Origin: Microseira sp041929235
GTDB taxonomy: Bacteria > Cyanobacteriota > Cyanobacteriia > Cyanobacteriales > Aerosakkonemataceae
DNA: 64,000 nucleotides
Assembly (NCBI RefSeq): GCF_041929235.1
Contig: NZ_JBHFNP010000045.1
Span: 30,307 to 94,306 of the forward strand
Reading direction: 5' to 3'
The notes beneath the pieces are model-generated. The model had not been told where the DNA came from. It did not search any database and worked only from the letters and a program-made list of their open reading frames with translations. The position numbers were made by a program, and so were the translations under genes. Shown here piece after piece: positions 41,889 through 51,018 of this stretch (its first letter is position 1; every line of letters begins with the position of its first letter).

Positions 41889-43295
41889 ATGGATAGCGCC
41901 CAGGCACATCAACAATGTTTAGAAAAGCTGATCTGGGCAATGGGTCGCCTAGAGGTAGAAGTCGATTTGACTCAAATTTACAAGATTGCCGACCTGATTG
42001 TTCAACCGATGACGGGTTACTGGCGATATTTTCATACGCCGCAGCACGTGATTGAAGTGGGCGGGAATGAAGATGGGATTGAAGTTTTGGCGGCTTTGTT
42101 TCACGATTTGGTGTACGTGCAGGTCGATTGCAGCATTAACTTTAACCTGAGTTATTACATTACGCCGTTCATTAAGCAGGAAAGGGAAAAGCTACGAATT
42201 CGCGAAACTTTTCAATTGCCTGCTGATATAACGTTTGAGATGGTAGCTTGTGTGTTCGGGTTTGTTCCAGGGCAGGTGCTAGATCCGTTTGCGGGAGAAA
42301 ACGAATTTCTGAGTGCGCTGGTGGCAACAAAAGTTTTAGAGCCATTTTTCTCACTTTCTCGACTGATGGAGATTGCGGCGTGTATTGAAGCGACGATTCC
42401 GTTTCGGACTAAATCAAAAGAGGGATTAACGGCAAGCGATCGCCTCTACCAACGCTTGGGAAGAACCAATCATCGGTTTAACCTGGGTTTGAGCGATCTT
42501 GCGATCGAACAAATCGTCAAGCGCGCCCAGCGCGTCGCCAATCGGGATGTCAGCGGTTTTGCTCATCCGAGTTCGGCGTATTTTTTGGCGAATACCTGGA
42601 ACTTATTACCGGAAACCAATCATAACTTTATCAGCCGCTCTTACACGGTGCGCGAGTACCGAATGGCGCTGCAAAAGATGGAAAGTTTCATGAATTTTCT
42701 GCAACCTGAAGCGATATTTAATCAATTTCGAGGAGAACCAGACGATCTCACCTACTCGCGTTTGCAGAACGGTGCCAGGAGAAATATCGAAATTGCGCGG
42801 CTTTATTTGGGGAGCAAACTGGTTTCGATCGCGCTGATGGAATCGCTTGCTTTTAGCTTGGGATTTGATGTTTCCCTAGCTACTCTAATGGGGGAATTGC
42901 CTTACCACGATTATCGCGGCGTGCGCTTGGAAACTTTTCTGCCTAAAGTTGTCGATGCCTTTCATCCCAAAAACGATTTGGAATCGGAAGTCTTGGATTT
43001 ATTAGAAAACGGAAGAGCCAAGAGCGCAACTGCCGATTTAAAAGATTCACCTTTGGCGGCGTTTATAGTCAAATCAATCGGATTTGAAGCTCTGCAAGAA
43101 CAAAGCGCCAGAGCGAAAGAGTTTTTTAAAGGAAATCTTTCTGCGGTTGATTTTATTTCTAGCTTTGATGGGACTGTAACGCGACCTGTGGTAGACGCAC
43201 TGTTAAAGTTATTTGAAAATCGCAAATCTGCCATCAACCGTTATTATCAGGGGATTATTTCTGATGCAAAACCCAAACCCCAGACCAATTCTTAG
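41889..43295 (+). CDS. HD/phosphodiesterase-like metal hydrolase, copy 2
   Basis: A 468-residue paralogue of the gene at 36671, alignable along its whole length: LIVQPMTGYWRYFHTPQHVI, then VLAALFHDLVYVQVDCSINF, EATIPFRTKSKEGLTASDRL, SGFAHPSSAYFLANTWNLLP and EIARLYLGSKLVSIALMESL. The HD residues His49, His53, His72 and Asp73 sit at the same positions. I chose ATG 41889 because the paralogue starts there and GAGAG precedes it; an ATG at 41826 would add 21 residues. The last 41 bases overlap tail to tail the gene of a kinase-receiver-cyclase protein, repeating the copy-1 arrangement. Confidence 0.65.
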   Translation: MDSAQAHQQCLEKLIWAMGRLEVEVDLTQIYKIADLIVQPMTGYWRYFHTPQHVIEVGGNEDGIEVLAALFHDLVYVQVDCSINFNLSYYITPFIKQEREKLRIRETFQLPADITFEMVACVFGFVPGQVLDPFAGENEFLSALVATKVLEPFFSLSRLMEIAACIEATIPFRTKSKEGLTASDRLYQRLGRTNHRFNLGLSDLAIEQIVKRAQRVANRDVSGFAHPSSAYFLANTWNLLPETNHNFISRSYTVREYRMALQKMESFMNFLQPEAIFNQFRGEPDDLTYSRLQNGARRNIEIARLYLGSKLVSIALMESLAFSLGFDVSLATLMGELPYHDYRGVRLETFLPKVVDAFHPKNDLESEVLDLLENGRAKSATADLKDSPLAAFIVKSIGFEALQEQSARAKEFFKGNLSAVDFISSFDGTVTRPVVDALLKLFENRKSAINRYYQGIISDAKPKPQTNS

Positions 43296-45987
43296 GCAGA
43301 CATACCCCCATCAACTCATGCACCCGATCTAGATACAACCCAGCCGTCTTATCCTCAGGATTAACCTGCAATACGCGCTTAAAACACGCTTGTGCAGCGG
43401 TAAATTCTTGCTGGCGATAATGTTTTAAACCCCGGGCAAAATCAGGCAGAGTTTGCCACTTTAAATCTCGGACTAAATCGGGTTCGGCATCGAGAACTTC
43501 ATAGATAGAAATCGCTTCTTGTCTGCCTTTAACGATTACCTTGTCCAGAAAGCGGATTTGGTATTGCTCTGGGTGACTTAAATGAGTCAAGACATTTTCC
43601 GAAATTACCAAAGAAACGCCATAAAACTTCGTCAAACTTTCTAATCGAGATGCCAAATTAACTTCATCAGAAAAAGCATCTCCCTGCATTCGGGCTATTT
43701 CTCCCACAATTCCCACCATCATGTGACCGAAATTTATCCCCACTCCCACTTGCAGCGGTGGATATCCACTGGCGATGCGCTGGATATTGTATTTTTGTAC
43801 TTGTTGCAATTTGGCAATACCCGCTTTGACTGCATCGTCAGCGCCATTAGGAAACACAGCCATCATTCCATCGCCCAAATATTTAACAATCAAGCCGTTA
43901 TGCTCTCTAATTTTGGGACTTACCTGGCGCATATAGGCATTAACAAAGTCAAAATTTTCTTGGGGCGTCATGGTTTCCGACAGCGCGGTAAACGAGCGAA
44001 TATCGCTAAACATTACCGCCATTTCTTTGCTGACGTGATTGCCTAAATTGACATCGACGATGCTTTCTTTTTGCAAAAATTCTAGAAACCTATGGGGGAA
44101 AAAGCGCCCGTAGGCATGGTTTGTTTTTGATAGTTGGATGTGAAACTTAATCCGGGTGAGGAGTTCATCTTTGGAAAAAGGTTTAGTTAAATAATCATTG
44201 GCTCCGAATTGAAACCCGGTCACTAGATCGGATATTTGATTTTTAGCGGTCAACATAACGACGGGTAACTCGTGTGCCGGATATTTTTGCCGCAGTTTGG
44301 CACATACTTGATAACCAGACATCCGGGGCATCATAATATCGAGAACGATCAAGTCAAATTCTTGCCCGCTTTGGAGGATGGAAAGCGCTTGCTCTCCATT
44401 TAAAGCTTGGATTACCTGGTAGCCTTCTAAGGATAGGTGATTGTTTAAAACTTGGAGATTGATCGGGTCATCATCAACAATTAGAATTCTGAATTGTTCC
44501 GAATTTGAGTGGGAATCGGTAACGGGTGAATAGGAAGATAGTTGGTTTGATTGCCGATATAAAGTTGGGTTGATACATGGTATTTTCTCCTTGTCTACCA
44601 CCTTGGAACACAATTCGGTATGAGATTTTCCAGTCTGTAGGGGAACAAGACAGTGCGCCCCAAGATAGGGGGGTAAGAGCGTGCATTCCGTGGAGGTGCA
44701 ACAAGGGACGTTTGTACTCAGTTTTTGGGATGAAACAGGCAAGGTAAAAGTGAAGCGGGAACCGATGCCAAGTTGAGATTCAACCCATATTTTACCGCCG
44801 TGCAATTCTACCAGCTGCTTGGTGAGGGCTAAACCCAATCCCGTGCCGCCGTATTGGCGGACAATCGAACCATCGCCTTGTTCAAACGGATCGAAGATGC
44901 GTTCGATGCGATCGCTTGCAATACCAATGCCGGTATCGGAAACGGTAATGGCGATTTGTTTGGGTAATTGGGAATTGGTAATTGGTAATTGTTTCCCATT
45001 ACCTTCTTCCCCCCTTGTAGGGGGGATTGAGGGGGGTGACCCATTACTCATTACCAAAGCTGCTGAAACTTCTATCTTGCCTGCGTCGGTAAACTTAATT
45101 GCATTTCCGATCAGATTATAAAGAATCTGTTGCAGGCGGTTTTCATCTGCATAAACAAGGGGTAAGTCGGCAGGAACGGCGTTGATAAATTGCAAGTTTT
45201 TGTTCACCGCTAAAGCTTGACTGACAGTCAGGACAACCTGAACAATTCCTTGCACTTCCACGCTGCGAACTTGCAGGTCTAGTTTTTGCTGTTTCAGTTT
45301 AGAAAAGTCGAGAATATCGTTAACTAATTGGCTGAGTCGGCGGGCGCTACCAGCAATCATTAGCAAATTTTGACACTGTATTTCTGATAGAGAACCCGCC
45401 GCACCGTCTAGCATCGATTCAGCGATACCGATGATGCCATTGAGAGGCGTTCGCAGTTCGTGGGAGGTGTTGGCTAAAAATTCATCTTTGACTTTGTCGA
45501 GGTGCTGTAATTGGGCATTTTGGGCTTCCAGGGTAGAAAAAGATGCTCGCAATTGACCTGCCATGACGCTGAAGGATTTGGCAAGTTGCCCGATTTCGTC
45601 GCTGCGATTTAGATTAACAGTTTGTTCCCATTTTCCTTTGGCAATTGCTTTAGCTGATGCGTTCAAATTCAGAATCGGTTTGACAATCCAGCGGGCTGTC
45701 AAAATACAAATAACGGTTGAGACAATTAAAGCGACAATACACAGCAAAATCGTGGTGCGATTGTTGGCGTTAATTTGCGCCATTAAATCCAATTCAGAAA
45801 TATCGCCGATTTCGCCGTGTAAGTGACTGGCAAGGTCTTGGACGGCTTTTTGTCCGTTTCTGAAGGACAGATACCCGACGATACTCACAGCAGCAAAGAT
45901 TTGCAGCACAAACGGTACGGTCAGGACTAGGCGCAACGGTACGTTTCCAGAAATTTTGGCAAAGCGGTGCAAGGATCTGATTGACAT
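43255..45987 (-). CDS. Membrane hybrid kinase fused to nucleotide cyclase
   Basis: A 910-residue fusion. TM1 is near 20-42 (VLTVPFVLQIFAAVSIVGYL), followed by a short outside loop. TM2 is near 78-98 (TTILLCIVALIVSTVICILT), then HAMP (RSDEIGQLAKSFSVMAGQLR). Kinase: H-box FLANTSHELRTPLNGIIG, N-box QILYNLIGNAIKFTDAG, G1 VSDTGIGI, G2 GGTGLGLALTKQLV. REC (about 490-605): RILIVDDDPINLQVLNNHLS, LIVLDIMMPRMSGYQV, KPF. Cyclase (about 630-805): AVMFSDIRSFTALSE, VKYLGDGMMAVFPN, GVGINFGHMMVGIVG, DEVNLASRLESL; both metal Asp present. The C-terminus is TPR-like. Repeat DNA is read in frame before G1. Signal input, kinase, receiver and cyclase lie in one chain. Confidence 0.86.
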   Translation of the reverse strand: MSIRSLHRFAKISGNVPLRLVLTVPFVLQIFAAVSIVGYLSFRNGQKAVQDLASHLHGEIGDISELDLMAQINANNRTTILLCIVALIVSTVICILTARWIVKPILNLNASAKAIAKGKWEQTVNLNRSDEIGQLAKSFSVMAGQLRASFSTLEAQNAQLQHLDKVKDEFLANTSHELRTPLNGIIGIAESMLDGAAGSLSEIQCQNLLMIAGSARRLSQLVNDILDFSKLKQQKLDLQVRSVEVQGIVQVVLTVSQALAVNKNLQFINAVPADLPLVYADENRLQQILYNLIGNAIKFTDAGKIEVSAALVMSNGSPPSIPPTRGEEGNGKQLPITNSQLPKQIAITVSDTGIGIASDRIERIFDPFEQGDGSIVRQYGGTGLGLALTKQLVELHGGKIWVESQLGIGSRFTFTLPVSSQKLSTNVPCCTSTECTLLPPYLGAHCLVPLQTGKSHTELCSKVVDKEKIPCINPTLYRQSNQLSSYSPVTDSHSNSEQFRILIVDDDPINLQVLNNHLSLEGYQVIQALNGEQALSILQSGQEFDLIVLDIMMPRMSGYQVCAKLRQKYPAHELPVVMLTAKNQISDLVTGFQFGANDYLTKPFSKDELLTRIKFHIQLSKTNHAYGRFFPHRFLEFLQKESIVDVNLGNHVSKEMAVMFSDIRSFTALSETMTPQENFDFVNAYMRQVSPKIREHNGLIVKYLGDGMMAVFPNGADDAVKAGIAKLQQVQKYNIQRIASGYPPLQVGVGINFGHMMVGIVGEIARMQGDAFSDEVNLASRLESLTKFYGVSLVISENVLTHLSHPEQYQIRFLDKVIVKGRQEAISIYEVLDAEPDLVRDLKWQTLPDFARGLKHYRQQEFTAAQACFKRVLQVNPEDKTAGLYLDRVHELMGVCLPKNWSGVWVLHQK
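44955..45058. repeat. Two repeats translated inside the kinase-cyclase gene
   Basis: A TTGGGAATTGGTAATTGG patch (44959-44992) and a hairpin CCCCCCTTGTAGGGGGG-type block (45008-45040) are read in frame on the minus strand as SPPSIPPTRGEE and LPITNSQLPKQ. Both are of dispersed noncoding types. They lie in the ATPase domain between two strands, just before the G1 box. Confidence 0.8.
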
Positions 45988-46593
45988 AGGGGCAATCTAG
46001 ATCTAGATGGTTATTATTTCAAAAAGCTGGTAGGGAAAACTTAAAAACTTTACACTTGCACCCCCTACACTATATTTACCAGTAAACATATGTAAAGTCT
46101 TCAGTAAAAATACCTAAGCATCAATACTTATTGTCTCCGGGGAAAGAACCCGTTGACGCCAGTATATCGGAAGCTAACTTCGTTATACAGCTTACAGTAT
46201 AAATACTGTTAGGGGGTGATACCCCCGCAACCCAGGTAAGAGTGATATCGTGTGGTATTGCATCGGTATTGTAAATTTGGGAATTTTACAGCGACTCCAG
46301 GTGCTGCAATATACACAAGGGATGAGAACAAACTTGGTCAGGACTTACCCATGACGAGGCGAGAAACCGGGTTTCGACCCAGAAACCCGGTTTCTTTGGG
46401 TAAGGTGGCATGGGTGCGATCGCTCATTAGTGCTATCTGCGATCCGAATAATATCATGTCCAGTAGCAACGGTTGTGTAACTGCTAATAGCTAATCGCTA
46501 ATGGCTCAATCAGGAAAAATACTATATTACCAATTAGCAATTAACAATTAGCCATCGATACACTACCGATCTCTCGCGGACATGATATAACTC
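45988..46593. other. Noncoding region with foldback elements
   Basis: It contains the promoter side of the kinase-cyclase gene, a hairpin GGGGGT / ACCCCC near 46211-46226, and an AAACCGGGTTTCG / GAAACCCGGTTTC inverted pair (46362-46405). A partial CAGGACTTACCCA end is at 46339, and a complete TATCATGTCC-family MITE at 46452-46587. No ORF was accepted. Confidence 0.5.
46452..46587. mobile_element. Foldback MITE, TATCATGTCC family
   Basis: Ends TATCATGTCC and GGACATGATA; TAA on both sides (46449-46451 and 46588-46590). The interior is a heptamer-type patch (GCTAATAGCTAATCGCTAAT). Confidence 0.85.
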
Positions 46594-47334
46594 CTACAAT
46601 CGGATAGTTTTAATTAAATGCTGTTGAAATCGTTCCAGATAAAATTGAGCGACTGTATCTCTGTTATTAATCTGCAAACACTCTTTAAACAATTGTTCTG
46701 CTTTTGTGTAAAAACCTCCATGAAACAGGCAAACTGCCTGTTCAAACATCGATTTTGTGGTTGATTTTCCCTGTTTAACTGACTCATAATCCCCATCAAA
46801 GACTTCAAAAACTGCTACAGATTTTGACTTACCCTTAACATTGACTCGCTCGAGCAAGCGCATACTATAATTTTGGTGGTTTGGCAAGCGATACCAAGTT
46901 TCGTGAGAGATCAATAGCGATGCTTGATAAGTTTTTGTCAGGGTTTCCAGACGAGAAGCTAAGTTCACCGTATCCCCAATCGCCGTACTATCAATTCTGC
47001 TGTGTCCCCCGATCGTACCCAACATTAACGATCCGGTATGGATGCCAATACCAATTTTAATCGGCAAAGCGCCAGATTTTGCGCGTTTCTCGTTGAACTC
47101 GGCGAGATTTTGCAACATGGCAATTCCCGCTTTAACCGCATCATCTGCGTAACCGCTAAAGAGTGCCATAATCCCATCGCCAATATATTTATCAATAAAC
47201 CCATTATTTTCCATAATGGCTGGTTCCATGTAAGCTAGAAAAGAATTAATAAAATTAAAATTTTCCTGGCAACTCATGTCCTCAGATATGGTAGTAAATT
47301 CGCGAAGATCTTGACATTTCCTGCTGTCCGCCAT
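46594..47334 (-). pseudogene. Cyclase half of frameshifted REC-cyclase (operon B)
   Basis: The catalytic half of a class III cyclase: QDLREFTTISEDMSC, DKYIGDGIMALFSG, KIGIGIHTGSLMLGTIGGHS, GDTVNLASRLETLT, and a TPR-like tail (about 246 residues from an apparent ATG). It overlaps the upstream REC half in another frame. Compared with the intact paralogue at 30484 (EMTVLFSDIRSFTTIS), the two frames meet at EMS / CQDLREFTTIS. This implies a deletion of about 11 bases at 47300-47325 that removes the MTVLF strand. Whether the half is translated alone is unknown; it would lack the strand around the first metal-binding site. Confidence 0.8.
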
Positions 47335-47920
47335 CGCCTAATTGCACATCGACAATTCTTTCTTTATCTAAAAGCTTGAGAAATTCACGCGGCACAAAGC
47401 GATAGACAGCTTTGTTGATTTGAGAGAGTTCTTCGATTGGGATTTCTTGTGAGCGGGTTAATCGAGCTAACTCTTTATTCATGGGATATAAATTCGCATT
47501 TTGTTCTGCTATTTTTCGGTCTTGAATATAACTATTTACTGCTGATACTGTCAATTTAAAGTCTTGCCTATGCCAGGGTTTGGCTATATAACGATATAAT
47601 TTTGCCCGTTCTATCGCCCTTCCCACTGCCGCTAAATCTGCTTGCCCACTCAGCATGATTTTCAGGGTGTTGGGGGAAAGATTATGGATGCGTTCGAGCA
47701 ATTCATCTCCCTTCATATTGGGCATGATGTAGTCGGAAATGACGACGGCAATTTCCTGCTGGTTTTCTAATGCTTCTCTGACAATTTCTAAAGCTTCTTC
47801 TCCACTTTCAGCGATTTCGATCGTGTATTCGCTTCCAAACGCATTTTTTAACTCAATTCTCAGGCTATCTAGGATAGTTTTTTCATCATATACGCATATA
47901 ATAATAGGTTGATTCATCAT
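47282..47920 (-). pseudogene. REC half of frameshifted REC-cyclase (operon B)
   Basis: A receiver domain of the same type as in the 30484 paralogue (LRIELKNAFGSEYTIEIAES, VVISDYIMPNMKGDELLERI, IMLSGQAD, KPW). A linker follows, with VPREFLKLLDKERIVDVQLG, the lead-in to the cyclase domain. The frame is lost right after GQQEM and ends in an unrelated SRSSRIYYHI. The start overlaps the preceding response regulator by four bases, as in operon A. The acidic pair reads VYDE rather than VDDE, a change that may affect magnesium binding in the receiver. Confidence 0.82.
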
Positions 47921-48324
47921 TGATCCAACGCTGATTTAATCGTTTCAATCAGTAGGCGATCGCTCCAAGGTTTGGATACACAATCATGCATATTGGCGTA
48001 TTTTTTGGCTCGAGCGATGGCTGATTTATCTGCTTGCCCGGTCATCATAATTTTAACTATTTGGGGATATTTTTTATGAACAGCGATTAAAAATTCGTCT
48101 CCTTTCATTCCTGGCATTAACCAATCGGAGATAATCGCGACTACTGGCATGGTTTCCCAATCTATATCTGCGAGGATTTCCATTGCCTCATCAGGACTTT
48201 CAGCAATTTCATAGAAGTAAGTATCCCCCAGACCATTTCGCAGTGCTATTCGCAAGCTTTGTAAAACGTTTACCTCATCATCAACGCATAAAATGACAGG
48301 CTTAGGCGAGTTTTTTTTGTTCAT
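47917..48324 (-). CDS. Single-domain response regulator (operon B)
   Basis: A 135-residue receiver: VILCVDDEVNVLQSLRIALR, acceptor Asp in AIISDWLMPGMKGDEFLIAV, IMMTGQADKSAIARAKKYAN, SKPW. It is the counterpart of the regulator at 32232. It overlaps the kinase gene upstream and the REC-cyclase downstream by four bases each, so the three form one translationally coupled operon. Confidence 0.9.
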   Translation of the reverse strand: MNKKNSPKPVILCVDDEVNVLQSLRIALRNGLGDTYFYEIAESPDEAMEILADIDWETMPVVAIISDWLMPGMKGDEFLIAVHKKYPQIVKIMMTGQADKSAIARAKKYANMHDCVSKPWSDRLLIETIKSALDQ

Positions 48325-49769
48325 AAAGCCTCTGCCTCTAGGGGCAAGGATATAGTAAATGTGGTTTGACCTGGTACAGATTCTACCTCAATTTTACCTC
48401 GATGCTTATCAATAATTTTTTGGACAATATCTAATCCCAGACCGCTGCCTTCACCGGGTGGTTTGGTAGTGAAGAAAGGTTGAAATATTTTCGGCATAAT
48501 CTCAGGGGGAATGCCTTTACCGCTGTCGGTGAAGCTGGCTTTGATATATCCGTCTTGCTGCTTGACTTCAATGGTTAAAGTCCCGCGATAGTCCATTGCT
48601 TGCAAAGCATTGTGAATGATATTTGTCCAGACTTGATTGAGTTCGTCGGGGTAACACGAGATAGAGGGTAACGAATCCTGATAGTTTTTGCTCGTGGTTA
48701 TATTCTGTTTTAGTTGATTGCTATAAAGCGTTAAAATGGTGTCTATTCCCTCCGTAATATCTACGTTTATTTTGTTGCCCGTGTTGTCATAACGAGCGTA
48801 ATTTTTCAGAGCAAAAACAACTTTCCTTGCCCTTTCTGCGGCAGTAGTGATGCTTCTGATACTGGTTTGAACGTTGGCGAATTGATATGCATTTTCTAAA
48901 ATATATTCGCTCTCAGGAGCTTTTAATAGCGGCAAAAATGGTTCGATATCTTTAATGCCTACGATCGCTAATAAACTTGCCAAGTCTGAGGCGTTTTCAA
49001 TTTCGCACGCTTCGAGTTGCGCCGCTAATGAGTTTCTCAGTTTGCGTTCTTCTCTGCTGGTTAAACTTTGATTTTTTTGGCTTATTTGTTTCAGTAAATC
49101 TATAAAATACTGCTGATGAGATGGGGAGAGTTCTTGCATAAATTGGGGGAAATTGAGCAAGCGATCGCTCCAAAATATTGCAATGTTTCTCACCGAGGAT
49201 GTAATCGCGCCCAAGGGGTTATTGATTTCGTGAGCAATGCCAGCAATCAGTTGTCCTAAAGCTGCCATTTTTGCCGATTGAATCAATTCGTCTTGGGTGC
49301 TTTTTAGTTGTTGCAATGTTGAGTCTAGTTCGACATTTTTGGCAGCCAACTCTTCGTTTTTAGCCGCCAGACTCTTGTGGGCGGAAACTAACGCCAAGTG
49401 GGTTTCTACCCTTGCCAAAACTTCTTCAACCTGAAAGGGTTTGGTGATGTAGTCTACTCCACCAACGGCAAACGCTTTGACTTTATCCAATACTTCATTA
49501 ACTGCACTGATAAAAATTACTGGAATTTTTTTAGTTTTGTCATCTGCTTTTAGCTTGGCGCAGACTTCATAGCCATCCATTTCCGGCATCAGAATGTCGA
49601 GTAAAATTAAATCGGGAGGATTTAATTGGGCTGCTGATATAGCTAACTTACCATGAGGAACGGGGCGAGTTTGATATCCTTTTTCGTTTAAGACTCCCAC
49701 CAACAAGCGCAAGTTTTCTGGTGTATCGTCAACGATTAAAATATTACCCTTGGAGTTGTTGCTTGGCAT
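48321..49769 (-). CDS. REC-histidine kinase (operon B)
   Basis: A 482-residue soluble protein. N-terminal receiver (10-125): ILIVDDTPENLRLLVGVLNE, acceptor Asp in LILLDILMPEMDGYEVC, YITKPFQVEEVLARV. A coiled coil (130-165) follows, then the kinase: H-box LIAGIAHEINNPLGAITSSV, the same long helical insert as the operon A kinase, VWTNIIHNALQAMDYRGTL, FTDSGKGIPPEI, GEGSGLGLDIVQKII. It is a paralogue of the kinase at 32639, with the N-terminal sensor exchanged for a receiver. This makes it likely to be driven by another kinase, perhaps the membrane hybrid nearby. Confidence 0.87.
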   Translation of the reverse strand: MPSNNSKGNILIVDDTPENLRLLVGVLNEKGYQTRPVPHGKLAISAAQLNPPDLILLDILMPEMDGYEVCAKLKADDKTKKIPVIFISAVNEVLDKVKAFAVGGVDYITKPFQVEEVLARVETHLALVSAHKSLAAKNEELAAKNVELDSTLQQLKSTQDELIQSAKMAALGQLIAGIAHEINNPLGAITSSVRNIAIFWSDRLLNFPQFMQELSPSHQQYFIDLLKQISQKNQSLTSREERKLRNSLAAQLEACEIENASDLASLLAIVGIKDIEPFLPLLKAPESEYILENAYQFANVQTSIRSITTAAERARKVVFALKNYARYDNTGNKINVDITEGIDTILTLYSNQLKQNITTSKNYQDSLPSISCYPDELNQVWTNIIHNALQAMDYRGTLTIEVKQQDGYIKASFTDSGKGIPPEIMPKIFQPFFTTKPPGEGSGLGLDIVQKIIDKHRGKIEVESVPGQTTFTISLPLEAEAL

Positions 49770-49917
49770 GGAATTGTACGTTACTTAATTAACTGTAAAA
49801 TCTTGTCGTCTTCAAAATTGTCGATACAATGGGCGTGCAGCGTACCGAGATTAGCGGCACCCCTTCCCCCCAGGGGTTCCCGAAGGGTAGGGTAGCTACC
49901 CTTGGGCGCGAATCCCA

Positions 49918-50235
49918 TCAGCTAGTCCTCGATTGTGCCAGCTGATTTTCGCGACTTGTTCGGCAACTAACCAGATGGCGATCGCGATCGTCCCGGTTGC
50001 TAGCTTCTTTGAGTTCAAATCCCAAGGGTTCCAAAGCGGCGGTGCTAGCTTGAATGTCCAATTTGAAGGTTGTATCCTTTCCAACTGTCGAATTCACCGT
50101 CATATCGCCGCCCATTAATTGCACAATTCCCTCTGTGGCAACGATTTGCACCACGAAGGGTACTGTCAGGACTGTTCCCAGGGAGACTTGGCGAGCTGAT
50201 TTGGCGACGTGATAGTTAAGCTGTTTGATGAACAT
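49918..50235 (-). pseudogene. Internally deleted hybrid kinase remnant
   Basis: The first 35 residues (LGTVLTVPFVVQIVATEGIV) match the N-terminal membrane segment of the 43255 kinase (LRLVLTVPFVLQIFAAVSIV). They pass directly into QLMGGDMTVNSTVGKDTTF and KLDIQ, the end of a histidine-kinase ATPase domain. Everything between, roughly 500 or more residues in comparable proteins, is missing. The frame ends in unrelated residues. This looks like the product of one large deletion. Confidence 0.75.
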
Positions 50236-50893
50236 GACCGCACGAGCTTTTGTTAAAAATTAGTTCGCGCTCAGGTGAACAACTCACCCACGCTGGCTAA
50301 AATTTGGACTGCACGATGTTTGGTTACCTCGCTGGCAACACTTTCTTGCACCAACTACCGAAACCAGCCAACACCGTATACCCCGAGCAAACCTTTTCTG
50401 TGAATTTTACACTACGTTAACCACACCACCTACTGATTATTCCATATTTTTGCCTAACAAACTTAAACAGGGAACGGGGAACGGGGAAGAGGGAACAGGG
50501 GGTTTGGCATGGGGATTTATACCCCACCCAATTAGGGAACGGGGAACAAACAAGAGGGAACAGGAAATCGGAAAAACTCTTCCCTCTTCCCTGTTCCCTA
50601 ATTGGTAATTGGGAATTGGTAATTGGTAATTGGATTCATTGGCAGCTTACTCTTGATAATTACTTATTACATTGCCGATTAATATAAAAAGCTGGGTGTA
50701 CAACTACCCGCTCCGCTTTTCCTCGACAAAGTTCCCGTTTGTTTCGCCATCTTTGTGGCAATCCAAAGCTGAACCTATCGCGGCAGTTTAGGTGGTAATA
50801 GAAACCCGGTTTTTTCCAAAAACCGGGTTGATGAAACTGATAAAAGCCAGCCAATCCGCGGGGCCAAAAACAAAGGTGATGCGTCAATCTCTA

Positions 50894-50921
50894 GTAGAGA
50901 CGTTACATGTAACGTCTCTAC
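50894..50921. repeat. 28-bp perfect palindrome GTAGAGACGTTACA
   Basis: GTAGAGACGTTACA followed by its exact complement TGTAACGTCTCTAC. An identical copy occurs at 63869-63896. Here it interrupts a degenerate copy of the CAGGACTTACGCA-family core. Confidence 0.85.
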
Positions 50922-50975
50922 AATTAAACCCAATATTTTTCGGATAGCCTTAGTTTTTTTGCCTAATTCCTGCTG

Positions 50976-51018
50976 GTAATAGAAACCGGGTTTTTGGAAA
51001 AAACCCGGTTTCTATTAC
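50976..51018. repeat. Inverted repeat, 19-bp arms, GTAATAGAAACCGGG
   Basis: Arms GTAATAGAAACCGGGTTTT (50976-50994) and the inverse complement (51000-51018), five bases apart. The adjacent CTGATAAAAGC tail also follows the related hairpin at 50804-50855, so the unit is longer than the hairpin. Confidence 0.8.

Noticed and set aside
50660..50887. 75-aa minus-strand frame
   Set aside because: It translates AAACCCGG hairpins and MITE core DNA; no ribosome binding site and no family resemblance.
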